DNA of 64,000 bases. Source: LMUY01 sp965199005. Lineage in GTDB: Bacteria > Pseudomonadota > Alphaproteobacteria > Acetobacterales > Acetobacteraceae. The position numbers and the translations under genes were made by a program. The notes under the pieces were generated by a model. The model was not told the origin of the DNA, did not search any database, and worked only from the letters and a program-made list of their open reading frames with translations. Where the stretch lies: assembly GCA_965199005.1 (NCBI GenBank), contig CBDAQK010000001.1:1860001-1924000 (forward strand). Reading direction: 5' to 3'. Shown here piece by piece: positions 1-9,038 of this stretch (position 1 is the first letter of the stretch; each line of letters begins with the position of its first letter).

Positions 1-153
1 GCAGCCCCGCCAGGGTGCGGGACTGGCTAACCCGCAGCCGGGGCGACTGGGCGAGTCTTTAGGCGCCAAGTTCAAAATCTGAGTATTCCGTTAGGATTTC
101 GCTAAGCCGTTTCGAGTATTGTTCCGGTAAGTAATTGTTCCGGAAAAGTTCGT

Positions 154-2019
154 ATGATGCGGTGGATTAACAATTGCAGCGTCGGCGTCAAGCTGGCCAG
201 CAACGTCGTCCTGATGGTTCTGGGCCTGCTGCTGGTCGTCGCCGTGTCGCTCCATTCATCTCACGAGCAAATGGTGAACGACCGGAAGGCCGGTGTGCAG
301 GGCGTTGTCGAAGTTGCCGCCGGCTATGCCGATGCCCTGGAAGCCGAGGTTGTCGCCGGACATCTCACCCGGGACCAGGCGATAGCTCAATTCGTCAGGC
401 TGACAATGCCCATTCGCTATCATGGTGAGGGTTACTTTGCCGCCTATACCACTGCCGGGGTCTACATCATCAACCCGGTCAAACCGAGCAGTATCGGCAC
501 GAACGGAACTGATTTGGTCGACAATTCCGGGCGGCACTTCGTTCAGGACTCGATCGCCGTGGTCAAGCGGGCTGGGGCTGGTTTCTACAACCTCGATTAC
601 CCGAAGCCAGGGAGCACCACGCCACTTCCGAAGGTCAACTACGCCAAAGGCGTCCCCGCTTGGGACATGATCATCGTGTCGGGCGCCTATATCGATGACC
701 TGAACGCGGCCTCGCTGCAGCAGGCGCTGGTGCAGGGTCTGATCGCACTCCCCATCCTCCTGATCTGCCTGGCTGGGAGCTTGCTGGTGCAGCACTCGTT
801 GGCCGGCGGTCTGCGTCAATTGGCCGCCGCCATGAAGAGCCTCGCCAGCGGTGACCTGACGGTCCGGATCCCCGGTCTTCAGCGCAAGGATGAGGTCGGC
901 ACGATGGCAGGAACCGTGCAGGTGTTCCAGGAAGGGCTGCAGCGTGCCCAATCCCTGGAGGCGGAGGCTGCGGTTGCCGCCGGCCAGGCCCGTGTGGTGC
1001 AGGCGCAAACCGAGGCCGAGCGTGCCGCCATCGCCTCGTCCCAGGCGCATGTCGTGGCGGCGCTGGCCGCCGGGTTGTCGAAGTTGGCGGAAGGGGATTT
1101 GACGTGCGCGATTCCGGATCCGTTCGACAGCGAATACGAGCGGCTGCGGCACGATTTCAACACCACGGTGGCGCAGCTTGGCGACGCAGTCGCCCACATC
1201 GTGACCAGCACCCGCGCCATCACCGCCGGTGCGGGTGAGATCACGGCGGCTGCCGATGATCTGTCGCGGCGGAGCGAGCAGCAGGCCGCCTCACTGGAGC
1301 AGACGGCCGCAGCGCTGGACGAGATCACCGCAACGGTCCGCAAGACGGCATCGGGTGCACAGCATGCGCTCAAGATCGTGTCGGACGCACATGTGGGTGC
1401 CGAGAAATCCGGCCGGGTGATGCAGGATGCCGTATCGGCCATGGGGGCGATCGAGGATTCGGCCAAGAAGGTCGCCCAGATCATCGGGGTGATCGACGAA
1501 ATTGCGTTCCAGACCAATCTTCTGGCGCTGAATGCCGGCGTCGAGGCCGCCCGGGCCGGCGACTCTGGGCGTGGCTTTGCCGTGGTGGCGTCCGAGGTGC
1601 GGGCGTTGGCGCAGCGCAGCGCCGCCGCAGCGAAAGAGATCAAGGCATTGATCTCAACCTCCAGCCAGCAAGTGGCGCGGGGAGCGGAGCTTGTGGGGTC
1701 GACGGGCCGCTCGCTGCACGAGATCGTCGCGCAGGTCGGTCAGATCAACAGCGTCGTCGGCGACATCGCCGCCAGCGCGCACGAACAGGCTTCGGGTCTG
1801 GCGCAGGTGAACATCGCGGTCAACCAGATGGACCAGGTGACCCAGCAGAACGCCGCGATGGTGGAGCAGAGCACCGCAGCCAGCCACGTGCTGGAAAGCG
1901 AGGCGGTGGAGTTGACCCGGCTGACGGGCCGGTTCCGGCTTGCCGCCGACGTCGAGGGGGAACCGGCCCCACGCCATCCTTCCAACGCGATTCAGGTCAG
2001 GCGGCCTCGCGCCGCCTGA
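154..2019 (+). CDS. Methyl-accepting chemotaxis protein (sCache receptor)
   Basis: Membrane chemoreceptor that passes a periplasmic ligand signal to the CheA/CheW complex. The 621 residues show a first membrane segment (about 12-33), a periplasmic part of single-Cache type (about 35-190), a second membrane segment (about 190-213), a HAMP linker, a second HAMP-like stretch near 305-355, and a long helical signalling domain. The conserved hairpin tip EIAFQTNLLALNAGVEAAR is present. Two ATG codons lie in tandem at 154 and 157; I took the first. Bases 1-153 hold no gene I can see. No che genes are adjacent, so this looks like an orphan receptor. The ligand cannot be told from the sequence. Confidence 0.93.
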   Translation: MMRWINNCSVGVKLASNVVLMVLGLLLVVAVSLHSSHEQMVNDRKAGVQGVVEVAAGYADALEAEVVAGHLTRDQAIAQFVRLTMPIRYHGEGYFAAYTTAGVYIINPVKPSSIGTNGTDLVDNSGRHFVQDSIAVVKRAGAGFYNLDYPKPGSTTPLPKVNYAKGVPAWDMIIVSGAYIDDLNAASLQQALVQGLIALPILLICLAGSLLVQHSLAGGLRQLAAAMKSLASGDLTVRIPGLQRKDEVGTMAGTVQVFQEGLQRAQSLEAEAAVAAGQARVVQAQTEAERAAIASSQAHVVAALAAGLSKLAEGDLTCAIPDPFDSEYERLRHDFNTTVAQLGDAVAHIVTSTRAITAGAGEITAAADDLSRRSEQQAASLEQTAAALDEITATVRKTASGAQHALKIVSDAHVGAEKSGRVMQDAVSAMGAIEDSAKKVAQIIGVIDEIAFQTNLLALNAGVEAARAGDSGRGFAVVASEVRALAQRSAAAAKEIKALISTSSQQVARGAELVGSTGRSLHEIVAQVGQINSVVGDIAASAHEQASGLAQVNIAVNQMDQVTQQNAAMVEQSTAASHVLESEAVELTRLTGRFRLAADVEGEPAPRHPSNAIQVRRPRAA

Positions 2020-2020
2020 C
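1996..2020. terminator. Hairpin between convergent mcp and epmA
   Basis: A perfect 10-bp stem (GTCAGGCGGC at 1996-2005 with GCCGCCTGAC at 2011-2020) closes a five-base loop across the mcp stop codon. It sits between two convergent genes and has no T tract. A bidirectional transcription-end structure is the likely role. Confidence 0.5.
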
Positions 2021-2029
2021 CGTCAGGGC

Positions 2030-3022
2030 TCATCCGCACCATCGCACCTGGCCAATCCGATCGACCCCAGCGGCGATCATGGCCAGCCGGTCGAATCCCA
2101 GTGCGATCCCGCTTCCCGCTGGCATGCCGAATTCGAGTGCCGCCAGGAAAGCCTCGTCCGTGTCCCAACCCGGACCGTAGAGGGCCTCGCGCCGGGTGCG
2201 GTCGGCGGCAAAGCGGGCGCGTTGTTCGGCGGCGTCGGTCAGTTCCTCGAACGCATTGGCCAGTTCCATCCCGCAGACGAACAGCTCGAACCGCAGGGCG
2301 GCTCTTGGGTCTGCCGGGTCGCGCCGGGCCAAGGCGGCCTGGCCGGCGGGCCAATGGGTGAGGAAGGTGGGGTGATCCCGGCCGAGATGAGGTTCGACGC
2401 GCTCCAGCAGCAGCCGGAAAAACAAATCCTCCCAGCCCTCCCCTTGGCGCAGGGTGGCGCCCGACTGGGCAGCCAGGAGGGCGGCGTCGCCGGCCGTTGC
2501 CAGCACGTCGGCCCCTACCCAGCGACGGAACGCCTCCGCCATGGATAGGCGTTCAAAATGCGCCAAGGACGTTTCGACGCCGCGGCAGCGGAGCCTGGGG
2601 GGCAGCAGGGCGCGCAGCAGCGCTTCCGTCTCATCCATCAGCGCCGCCAACGTGGCACCGGGCCGATACCATTCCAGCATGGTGAATTCCGGCGCATGCG
2701 TGGCGCTGCCCTCCTCGTTGCGCCAGACCCGGGCCAGTTGGAAGATCGGACCCGCGCCGGCAACCAGCAGCGTCTTCATGGCGAATTCCGGGCTGGTGTG
2801 CAGCCAGAGGGGCGTGCGCGTGCCGTCCGTCCCGATACGTTCGGTGCGGAAGGCACGCAGATGGACTTCCTCACCCGGGACGGGAACGGCGTAGGGCGTT
2901 TCCACCTCCGCATAGCCGCGTGCGTCGAAGAAGGCGCGCGTGGCCTGCACCAGCCGAGCCCGGCGGCGCAACGCGGGCAGGCGGGCGGCGAATTGCTCGG
3001 GGTGCCAGGGTGGTTGCGGCAT
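2030..3022 (-). CDS. epmA: EF-P lysine lysyltransferase EpmA
   Basis: Class II lysyl-tRNA-synthetase paralogue that attaches (R)-beta-lysine to the conserved lysine of elongation factor P. At 330 residues it matches EpmA and lacks the N-terminal anticodon-binding domain of real LysRS. Motif 2 is seen as RNEEGSATHAPEFTMLEWYR and motif 3 as GSGIALGFDRL near the C-terminus. It is divergent from epmB, with start codons about 30 bases apart, and efp follows epmB. The whole modification pathway is therefore clustered, which makes the assignment firm. Confidence 0.93.
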   Translation of the reverse strand: MPQPPWHPEQFAARLPALRRRARLVQATRAFFDARGYAEVETPYAVPVPGEEVHLRAFRTERIGTDGTRTPLWLHTSPEFAMKTLLVAGAGPIFQLARVWRNEEGSATHAPEFTMLEWYRPGATLAALMDETEALLRALLPPRLRCRGVETSLAHFERLSMAEAFRRWVGADVLATAGDAALLAAQSGATLRQGEGWEDLFFRLLLERVEPHLGRDHPTFLTHWPAGQAALARRDPADPRAALRFELFVCGMELANAFEELTDAAEQRARFAADRTRREALYGPGWDTDEAFLAALEFGMPAGSGIALGFDRLAMIAAGVDRIGQVRWCG

Positions 3023-3051
3023 GCACGCTCCAGGACTACACGCCCGCGATC

Positions 3052-4095
3052 ATGCCGGATGGCTTCCTCCCTGCCCACACGCTGCGCACCGCAGCCGCCT
3101 TGGTCGATGCCGGGTTGGCCAAGCCGGAGGATCGCGCCGTGCTGGAGCGGGTTGGCGAGCGATATGCCGTCGCCATCCCGCCAGCCCTCGCGGCCCTGGT
3201 GGACCATGTGGACGACCCGATCGGCCGTCAATTTATTCCCCATCGGGACGAGCTGCGGATTGCGCCGCATGAGCGTGCCGACCCGATCGGGGACGATGCC
3301 TTGTCGCCCGTCCCCGGCATCGTGCACCGCTATGCCGACCGCGCCTTGCTGAAGCCGTTGCTCGTCTGCCCGGTCTATTGCCGGTTCTGTTTCCGCCGCG
3401 AGCATGTCGGCCCCGATGGCGGGCTGCTGTCCGACGCAGAATTGGCGGCGGCGCTGGATTGGTTGCGAGACCATCCGGCCGTCACCGAAGTGATCCTGAC
3501 CGGCGGCGATCCGCTGCTGCTGTCACCTCGTCGCCTGCGGGCCATCCTGGATGCGTTGGAGGCGATCCCGCATATTCAGACGTTGCGCATCCACACGCGG
3601 GTTCCCGTGGCCGACCCGGCGCGGCTGCAGGAGCTGGCGGCGACGCTGGAGACGGAGAAGCCGCTGTGGCTGGTGGTGCACGCCAACCATGCCACGGAGT
3701 TTACGCCGGCTGCCATCGCAGCCCTGCGCGTGGTCAGCCGCCGGGGTGTGCCGCTGCTCGGGCAATCGGTGCTGCTGCGCGGCGTCAACGATACGGCGGC
3801 GGCGCTGGAAGGCCTGTTCCGTGCGATGCTCTCGGCCCGGATCAAGCCCTATTACCTTCACCAGCTTGACCCGGCGCCCGGCACCGCTCGCTTCCACGTT
3901 CCCATCGCGGAGGGGCGCGCCTTGTTAACCGAGTTACGCGGCCGGGTGACGGGCCTGGCGTGGCCGACCTACGTGCTGGACATCCCCGGTGGGCATGGCA
4001 AGGTGCCCATCGGGCCCGAATATCTCGGCGGCGAAACGGTTCGTGACCCGGCGGGACGCATCCATGCGCTTGCCGCACCGGCCATCACCGGGTAG
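3052..4095 (+). CDS. epmB: EF-P-(R)-beta-lysine pathway lysine 2,3-aminomutase EpmB
   Basis: Radical-SAM enzyme that turns L-lysine into (R)-beta-lysine for EpmA to load on EF-P. The CxxxCxxC iron-sulphur motif is visible as CPVYCRFC, with cysteines 106, 110 and 113. The radical-SAM glycine-rich motif follows as LTGGDPL. From the ATG at 3052 the protein has 347 residues, normal for EpmB and shorter than catabolic KamA. An in-frame upstream extension to 2920 would run into epmA on the other strand, so I rejected it. efp starts 40 bases downstream, so the two are probably co-transcribed. Confidence 0.92.
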   Translation: MPDGFLPAHTLRTAAALVDAGLAKPEDRAVLERVGERYAVAIPPALAALVDHVDDPIGRQFIPHRDELRIAPHERADPIGDDALSPVPGIVHRYADRALLKPLLVCPVYCRFCFRREHVGPDGGLLSDAELAAALDWLRDHPAVTEVILTGGDPLLLSPRRLRAILDALEAIPHIQTLRIHTRVPVADPARLQELAATLETEKPLWLVVHANHATEFTPAAIAALRVVSRRGVPLLGQSVLLRGVNDTAAALEGLFRAMLSARIKPYYLHQLDPAPGTARFHVPIAEGRALLTELRGRVTGLAWPTYVLDIPGGHGKVPIGPEYLGGETVRDPAGRIHALAAPAITG

Positions 4096-4135
4096 ACCTC
4101 CGCGTTCCAAACCCCCTCAAGAGCCCCGAGAGACC

Positions 4136-4702
4136 ATGAAGCAGCAGGCCAACCTGATCCGCGCCGGCCAGGTGATCGAGCACGAAGGCAACCGCTGGAC
4201 CGTGCTCAAGCAACAGATCATCACCCCCGGCAAGGGCGGCGCGTTCATCCAGGTCGAGATGCGCAACATGAAGACCGGGAACAAGACCAACGAGCGCTGG
4301 CGAACCGCTGACACGGTCGAGCGGCTGATGACCGACACCCGGGACTACACCTATTCCTACACGGACGGCGACAATCTGGTTCTGATGGACCCGGAGACGT
4401 TCGAGCAGGCGATGATTCCGACCGAAATCCTTGGCGACCAGGTAGCTTTCTTGCAGGACAACATGGAGGTTGAGGTCGATACGGTGGAGGGCGAGCCCGT
4501 CGGCATCCATTTGCCCGCCACGGTGATCCTCACCGTCGAGGAAGCGGACCCGGTGGTGAAGGGACAGACCGCCGCCAGCTCCTACAAACCGGCGAAACTG
4601 TCCAACGGCGTCAAAACCCTGGTGCCCCCCTTCATCGAGACGGGAGAGCGCATTGTGGTGAAGACCGAAGACGGTAGCTACGTGGAGCGTGCGAAGGGCT
4701 AA
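4136..4702 (+). CDS. efp: Elongation factor P
   Basis: Translation factor that binds ribosomes stalled at consecutive prolines and promotes peptide bond formation. The 188 residues cover the three beta-barrel domains. The modified loop reads ITPGKGGAF, and Lys33 is the target of EpmA/EpmB beta-lysylation. The ATG at 4136 gives the standard EF-P N-terminus (MKQQANLIRAGQVIE); an in-frame start at 3989 would overlap epmB. The next gene begins five bases after the stop, which suggests co-transcription. Confidence 0.96.
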   Translation: MKQQANLIRAGQVIEHEGNRWTVLKQQIITPGKGGAFIQVEMRNMKTGNKTNERWRTADTVERLMTDTRDYTYSYTDGDNLVLMDPETFEQAMIPTEILGDQVAFLQDNMEVEVDTVEGEPVGIHLPATVILTVEEADPVVKGQTAASSYKPAKLSNGVKTLVPPFIETGERIVVKTEDGSYVERAKG

Positions 4703-4706
4703 CGGC

Positions 4707-5546
4707 ATGGCCCTACAACTCTCTCCACACATGACGGTGATGCAGAACGCCGTCCAAAAGGCGTCCCGCCGCCTGGTGCGGGATTTCGCCGAGGTGGAGC
4801 AGCTACAGGTCAGCGTCAAAGGCCCCGGTGATTTCGTCAGCCAGGCTGATCTCCGTGCCGAACAGACCATCCGGACGGAATTAGAGCGCGCCCGCCCGGG
4901 CTACGCCTTCTTGCTGGAAGAAGGCGGCATGGTGGGCAGCCCCAATTGGACCTGGCGTTGGATCGTCGACCCGCTGGATGGCACCACCAACTACCTGCAC
5001 GGCGTGCCGCATTGGTGCATCAGCGTGGCGCTGGAGCGGCGCAGCGAGACGGGCAGCGAAATCGTTGCGGGCTGCATCTACAACCCTGTCAACGACGAGA
5101 TGTTTTGGGCCGAGAAGGGGGCTGGTGCGTTCCTGAACGAACGGCGGCTACGCGTCTCTGGCCGCCGGGAGATCAAGGATGCCTTGTTCGCCACGGGAAT
5201 TCCGTTCGCCGCCGTTGCTGCAGGACGCCGGCTGGCGTTTGCCCGCACGCTGGCAACGCTGATGCCGGTCGTCGCCGGGATCCGCCGGTTTGGCGCCGCC
5301 GCATTGGACCTCGCCTGGGTCGCCGCAGGGCGCTACGATGGCTATTGGGAGCTTGGTCCGAAACCCTGGGACATCGCTGCCGGTGCCTTGATCGTGCGCG
5401 AGGCTGGCGGCTACGCGACCGACACGGCGGGGGGCGATCTCGTCATGGACGTTGCCGGGGTCGACATCGTGGCGGCCAACCCGCATCTGCATCCACGTCT
5501 TCTGGAGGTTGTCGCCGAGGGCGTCGCCGCCTCGCGTGCCGCCTGA
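4707..5546 (+). CDS. Inositol monophosphatase family protein
   Basis: Mg2+-dependent sugar-phosphatase-fold enzyme of the SuhB/IMPase family, 279 residues. The two signature blocks are present: DPLDGTTNYLHG for metal binding and WDIAAGALIVREAGG near the C-terminus, with the upstream acidic EEGG. Substrate could be inositol phosphate or another phosphomonoester such as histidinol phosphate. I chose the ATG at 4707, four bases after the efp stop, with AAGGG upstream. An in-frame ATG at 4689 would overlap efp. Confidence 0.9.
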   Translation: MALQLSPHMTVMQNAVQKASRRLVRDFAEVEQLQVSVKGPGDFVSQADLRAEQTIRTELERARPGYAFLLEEGGMVGSPNWTWRWIVDPLDGTTNYLHGVPHWCISVALERRSETGSEIVAGCIYNPVNDEMFWAEKGAGAFLNERRLRVSGRREIKDALFATGIPFAAVAAGRRLAFARTLATLMPVVAGIRRFGAAALDLAWVAAGRYDGYWELGPKPWDIAAGALIVREAGGYATDTAGGDLVMDVAGVDIVAANPHLHPRLLEVVAEGVAASRAA

Positions 5547-5616
5547 ACCGAGCTTACCCAGCATGATCGCGACACGGGCTGTAGCTGTCTGGCAGCCGGC
5601 GCGGTATCATTTATCC

Positions 5617-6345
5617 GTGATTCGCACTCTCCTCTTTGCCGCGCTGCTCTTCCCGGCTGTGGCCCTCGCACAGACGACCGTCAATCCTGGTGCGTTGGAT
5701 CGGCTGCAGCCGAGCACGCCCGCAGTGCACTCGCCGGCCAAGCGTGCCCCTGCACGCAAGCCAGCCTCGACACGTCGTCCCGCGCCAGCCGCGGCGAAAG
5801 CCCCAGCGGAACCTGCCCACCGCAGCACGTCCACGCCCCGGGCGTCCAGACTGCGGCCCGGCCCCCCACCTGCCGTGCCGCGTGGCCCGCCGCCAGTGCC
5901 GGTGCTGCCCCCCGTCGTCACGGCGCCCCCCCACCCGGTGGTGCCGCCGCCGCCCGTTGCGATCGTTCCCGATGCGGAGGGTATCGTCACGCAGATCAAT
6001 GGTGGGATCCGGATCAGCTTCGGTGCCGGCAAGGCAGACCTGAACGCCGCCACCGAGGCCGCCATCCGCGCCATGGCGCGGAGCGTGAAGGATAATCCGG
6101 CGGCGGACATCAACCTCTATTCGTTTGCCGCCGGTGTGCCGGATGACCCTTCCACCCCGCGCCGCCTTTCCTTGTCCCGCGCGCTCGCGGTTCGGGCGGT
6201 GCTGATCAGCGAAGGGATTGCCTCGACCCGGATTTACCCGCGCGCGCTGGGTGCCACGGTGAGCCCGGTTGTCCCGGACGGTCCAGCGGACCGGGTGGAC
6301 GTCGTGCTCGCGGGAACGCCGGCCCCCTCGGCCCCCGCACGCTGA
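5617..6345 (+). CDS. Proline/alanine-rich secreted OmpA-like protein
   Basis: Exported envelope protein. The GTG at 5617 gives a short, clean signal peptide (VIRTLLFAALLFPAVALAQ). An in-frame ATG at 5563 would add 18 residues in front and cannot be excluded. About 100 residues of Ala/Pro/Arg-rich linker follow, then a C-terminal domain of about 115 residues with OmpA-like spacing (SFGAGKADLNAA, then LSLSRALAVRAVLISEGI). This suggests peptidoglycan binding. It ends one base before the MotA/TolQ-like gene, so the two are co-transcribed and probably work in one envelope complex. Confidence 0.8.
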   Translation: MIRTLLFAALLFPAVALAQTTVNPGALDRLQPSTPAVHSPAKRAPARKPASTRRPAPAAAKAPAEPAHRSTSTPRASRLRPGPPPAVPRGPPPVPVLPPVVTAPPHPVVPPPPVAIVPDAEGIVTQINGGIRISFGAGKADLNAATEAAIRAMARSVKDNPAADINLYSFAAGVPDDPSTPRRLSLSRALAVRAVLISEGIASTRIYPRALGATVSPVVPDGPADRVDVVLAGTPAPSAPAR

Positions 6346-6346
6346 G

Positions 6347-7480
6347 ATGACCCGGCCAGCCGTCTATTTCTTCCGCATGGTGGTCTTCCTCGTCGCCGTC
6401 GCGATCGTGGCGGGCGTCTTGTCCGGCGCCCTCGCCAGGGCATTCGAAAGCAACCCGCTGTTGAATGCGCTGATCGTGCTGGTTCTGCTGCTGGGTATTG
6501 GCTGGAACCTGCGCCAGGTGATCCGGCTGACGCCGGAGGTGCGCTGGGTGGAGACCTTCCAGCAGTCGCGCGCGCGCTTGGCTGGCCTGCCACCGCCGGT
6601 CTTGCTCGCGCCGATGGCCTCGATGATGGCGCAACGTTCGACCAAGGGCACCGAGCGGTTCACGCTCTCGGCCCCGGCGATGCGGTCCCTGCTGGACAGC
6701 CTCGCCAGCCGTCTGGACGAGAGCCGCGAACTATCCCGCTATATGACGGGATTGTTGATCTTCCTTGGTCTGCTAGGCACGTTCTGGGGCCTTCTGCTGA
6801 CTGTCGGCGCGGTCGCTGCGGTCATCAATGGCATGTCCGTGGGCTCCGGTGACATCAACGCCCTCTTCGAACAGTTGAAAAGCGGGCTCGCCAGGCCGTT
6901 GCAGGGCATGGGTACGGCATTCTCCTCCTCCATGCTGGGATTGGCCGGGGCGTTGGTGCTGGGCTTCCTGGACCTGACGGCCGGGCAGGCCCAGAACCGA
7001 TTCTTCAACGAGTTGGAGGAGTGGTTGGCGGGGCTGACGCGGCTGTCCTCCGGCGTTCTCGGTGGCGAGGGTGAAACCTCCGTTCCCGTCTACGTCCAGG
7101 CTCTCCTGGAACAGACCGCCGAGAATATGGAGAACCTCCAGCGCATCTTGGTACGCGGGGAGGAGGGCCGGGTGCAGGCCAACCAGGCCGTGACCGCCTT
7201 GACCGACCGGATCGGCCAGTTGGCGGATTCCATGCGCACCAATCAACAACTGATGCTCCGGATCGCCGAAACCCAATCCACCTTGGCACCGGCCCTGCAA
7301 CGCTTGGGCGAGCGTGGCAACGACGACTCCTCCCGCGGACATCTGCGTAACATCGAAACCTATCTGAGCCGCTTGGCGGGGGAGATCGAGCAGGGGCGCA
7401 CGCAGACGACGACTGACTTACGCAACGAAATCCGGGTCTTGACCCGCACCATCGCGGGCATGGCAGGGAAGCCGCAATGA
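6347..7480 (+). CDS. MotA/TolQ/ExbB-like proton channel subunit
   Basis: Inner-membrane protein of 377 residues. Two membrane segments near the N-terminus (about 8-28 and 34-55) are followed by a cytoplasmic stretch, a third segment around MTGLLIFLGLLGTFWGLLLT, and a fourth around MGTAFSSSMLGLAGALVLGF. That pattern is characteristic of MotA/TolQ/ExbB channels. A long helical C-terminal tail of about 140 residues follows. The next gene encodes a MotB/OmpA-like partner. No flagellar, Tol or TonB genes are nearby, so it is probably a dedicated envelope motor rather than the flagellar stator. Confidence 0.8.
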   Translation: MTRPAVYFFRMVVFLVAVAIVAGVLSGALARAFESNPLLNALIVLVLLLGIGWNLRQVIRLTPEVRWVETFQQSRARLAGLPPPVLLAPMASMMAQRSTKGTERFTLSAPAMRSLLDSLASRLDESRELSRYMTGLLIFLGLLGTFWGLLLTVGAVAAVINGMSVGSGDINALFEQLKSGLARPLQGMGTAFSSSMLGLAGALVLGFLDLTAGQAQNRFFNELEEWLAGLTRLSSGVLGGEGETSVPVYVQALLEQTAENMENLQRILVRGEEGRVQANQAVTALTDRIGQLADSMRTNQQLMLRIAETQSTLAPALQRLGERGNDDSSRGHLRNIETYLSRLAGEIEQGRTQTTTDLRNEIRVLTRTIAGMAGKPQ

Positions 7481-7535
7481 TGCGGGCCGTCTTTGTGCGC
7501 TCGGGTGGTGGGGTGCCAAAGGGCGCTATGGCACT

Positions 7536-8936
7536 ATGAGCCTGCGCCGGCGGGGTGGCGGGCAGGAGACGCTCAATCCGTGGCCCGGGTACGTGGACGC
7601 ATTGTCCACGCTGCTGATGGTGATCATTTTCGTCCTGCTCGTCTTCGTGTTGGCGCAGGCCTTCCTGTCGGTCGCCCTCTCCGGCAAGGACCGCGCACTT
7701 GACCGCCTGAACCGTCAAATGGCCGAACTCAGCGACATGCTCGCGATGGAGCGCGGCCGGGGGGCCGAGTTGCAGGCTTCGGTCGCCGGCCTCAGCGCCG
7801 ACGTGAAGGCAGCCGCGGGGGCGCGGGACCAGCTCAGCACCCAGGTGAGCACGCTGCGGCAGCAACTGGATGCCGCCGCGACGCAACGCGATGCCTTGCA
7901 GGCCGAGCGGACGCGCTTGGCCGCCCAATTGGCCGATGCGGCGGCCCAAGGGCAGGCTGCCGCGGCGCGGAACGCCCAGTTGCAGCAGCAACTGGCGACC
8001 GCGGCCAGCCGCACCGACGCGGCCGGGCAAGACGCTGCGGGGCTGGCCGCCCAGCTCGCGGATGCAAAGCGCCAACTGGCTGCCACGAAGGCCGACTTTG
8101 AGAGCACTGTTGCCGCCGACAAGGCGACGGTGGAGGCCCGGCTCGCCGACCTGGCCCGGCTATCGGACCAGGTCCGCGCGTTGACCGCGCTGCGCGATGA
8201 GTTGGAGGCCCAGGCGCAGGCCGCCGCCGCCAAGTCCGTGACCGACGAGCAGGCGCGGGCCGCTGTGGCCAACCAGCTTTCCGACGAGCAGAAGCTGTCG
8301 GATTCGGCTCGGGCGCAAATGGCGCTGATGAACCGTCAATTGGCAGAATTGCGCGCCCAAGTGGTTCAAGTCTCCGCCGCGTTGGATTTGTCCGAAAAGG
8401 CGGACAAGGACAAGGACGTTCAGATCGCCAATCTCGGTTCGCGTCTGAACACCGCGCTGGCCTCCAAGGTGGAGGAGCTACAGCGCTACCGCAGCGAGTT
8501 TTTCGGCCGCCTGCGCGAGGTGCTGGCCAACCGGCAGGGCGTGCAGATCGTCGGGGACCGCTTCGTCTTCCAATCCGAGGTGCTTTTCCCGGTGGGAAGT
8601 GCGGATCTCTCGCAGGCAGGACAAGACCAAATCCGCACCCTGGCCGGCACCATCAAGCAAGTGGCAGGCGAAATTCCACCGGACCTCCCCTGGATCATGC
8701 GGGTCGATGGCCATGCCGACCGGCTGCCGGTGCAGCGTGGCGGTCCATTCTCCTCGAACTGGGAGCTGTCCTCACAGCGGGCGATCAACGTCGTGAAGCT
8801 GCTGATTGCGGAGGGCGTACCGCCTCAGCATCTGGCCGCCACCGGGTTTGCGGAATTCCAGCCGCTCGACCCGGCGGAGAGCTCGGACGCGAATGCAAAG
8901 AACCGCCGGATCGAGTTCCGCCTCACGGATCGTTGA
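7536..8936 (+). CDS. MotB/OmpA-like protein with long coiled coil
   Basis: Partner of the preceding channel protein, 466 residues. A single N-terminal membrane segment (about 28-48, LLMVIIFVLLVFVLAQAFL) is followed by about 250 residues of Ala/Gln/Asp-rich coiled coil. A C-terminal OmpA-family peptidoglycan-binding domain (about 340-466) has VLFPVGSADLSQAG, a DGHADR motif and a closing NRRIEFRL. The coiled coil is far longer than in flagellar MotB, so it could span a wide periplasm. The start is the ATG at 7536, 55 bases after the channel gene. Confidence 0.85.
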   Translation: MSLRRRGGGQETLNPWPGYVDALSTLLMVIIFVLLVFVLAQAFLSVALSGKDRALDRLNRQMAELSDMLAMERGRGAELQASVAGLSADVKAAAGARDQLSTQVSTLRQQLDAAATQRDALQAERTRLAAQLADAAAQGQAAAARNAQLQQQLATAASRTDAAGQDAAGLAAQLADAKRQLAATKADFESTVAADKATVEARLADLARLSDQVRALTALRDELEAQAQAAAAKSVTDEQARAAVANQLSDEQKLSDSARAQMALMNRQLAELRAQVVQVSAALDLSEKADKDKDVQIANLGSRLNTALASKVEELQRYRSEFFGRLREVLANRQGVQIVGDRFVFQSEVLFPVGSADLSQAGQDQIRTLAGTIKQVAGEIPPDLPWIMRVDGHADRLPVQRGGPFSSNWELSSQRAINVVKLLIAEGVPPQHLAATGFAEFQPLDPAESSDANAKNRRIEFRLTDR

Positions 8937-9038
8937 ATACCATTTGTGCTGTCGAGAATGCGCAACACGGCCGGGAGAATAGCACGACGTCACCCGGCGG
9001 GAGTGGACCAGGTGCGCGATCGTGTCTACTCAGGAAAA

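Noticed and set aside
256..1197. Long antisense frames across the chemoreceptor gene
   Set aside because: They are shadows of a high-GC gene with clear motifs on the other strand; none shows a start signal or family pattern.
6347..8936. Zorya-type defence (ZorA/ZorB) suggested by the MotA/MotB-like pair
   Set aside because: No ZorC, ZorD or ZorE-like helicase or nuclease genes follow; the neighbours are envelope and housekeeping genes in an intact core region.
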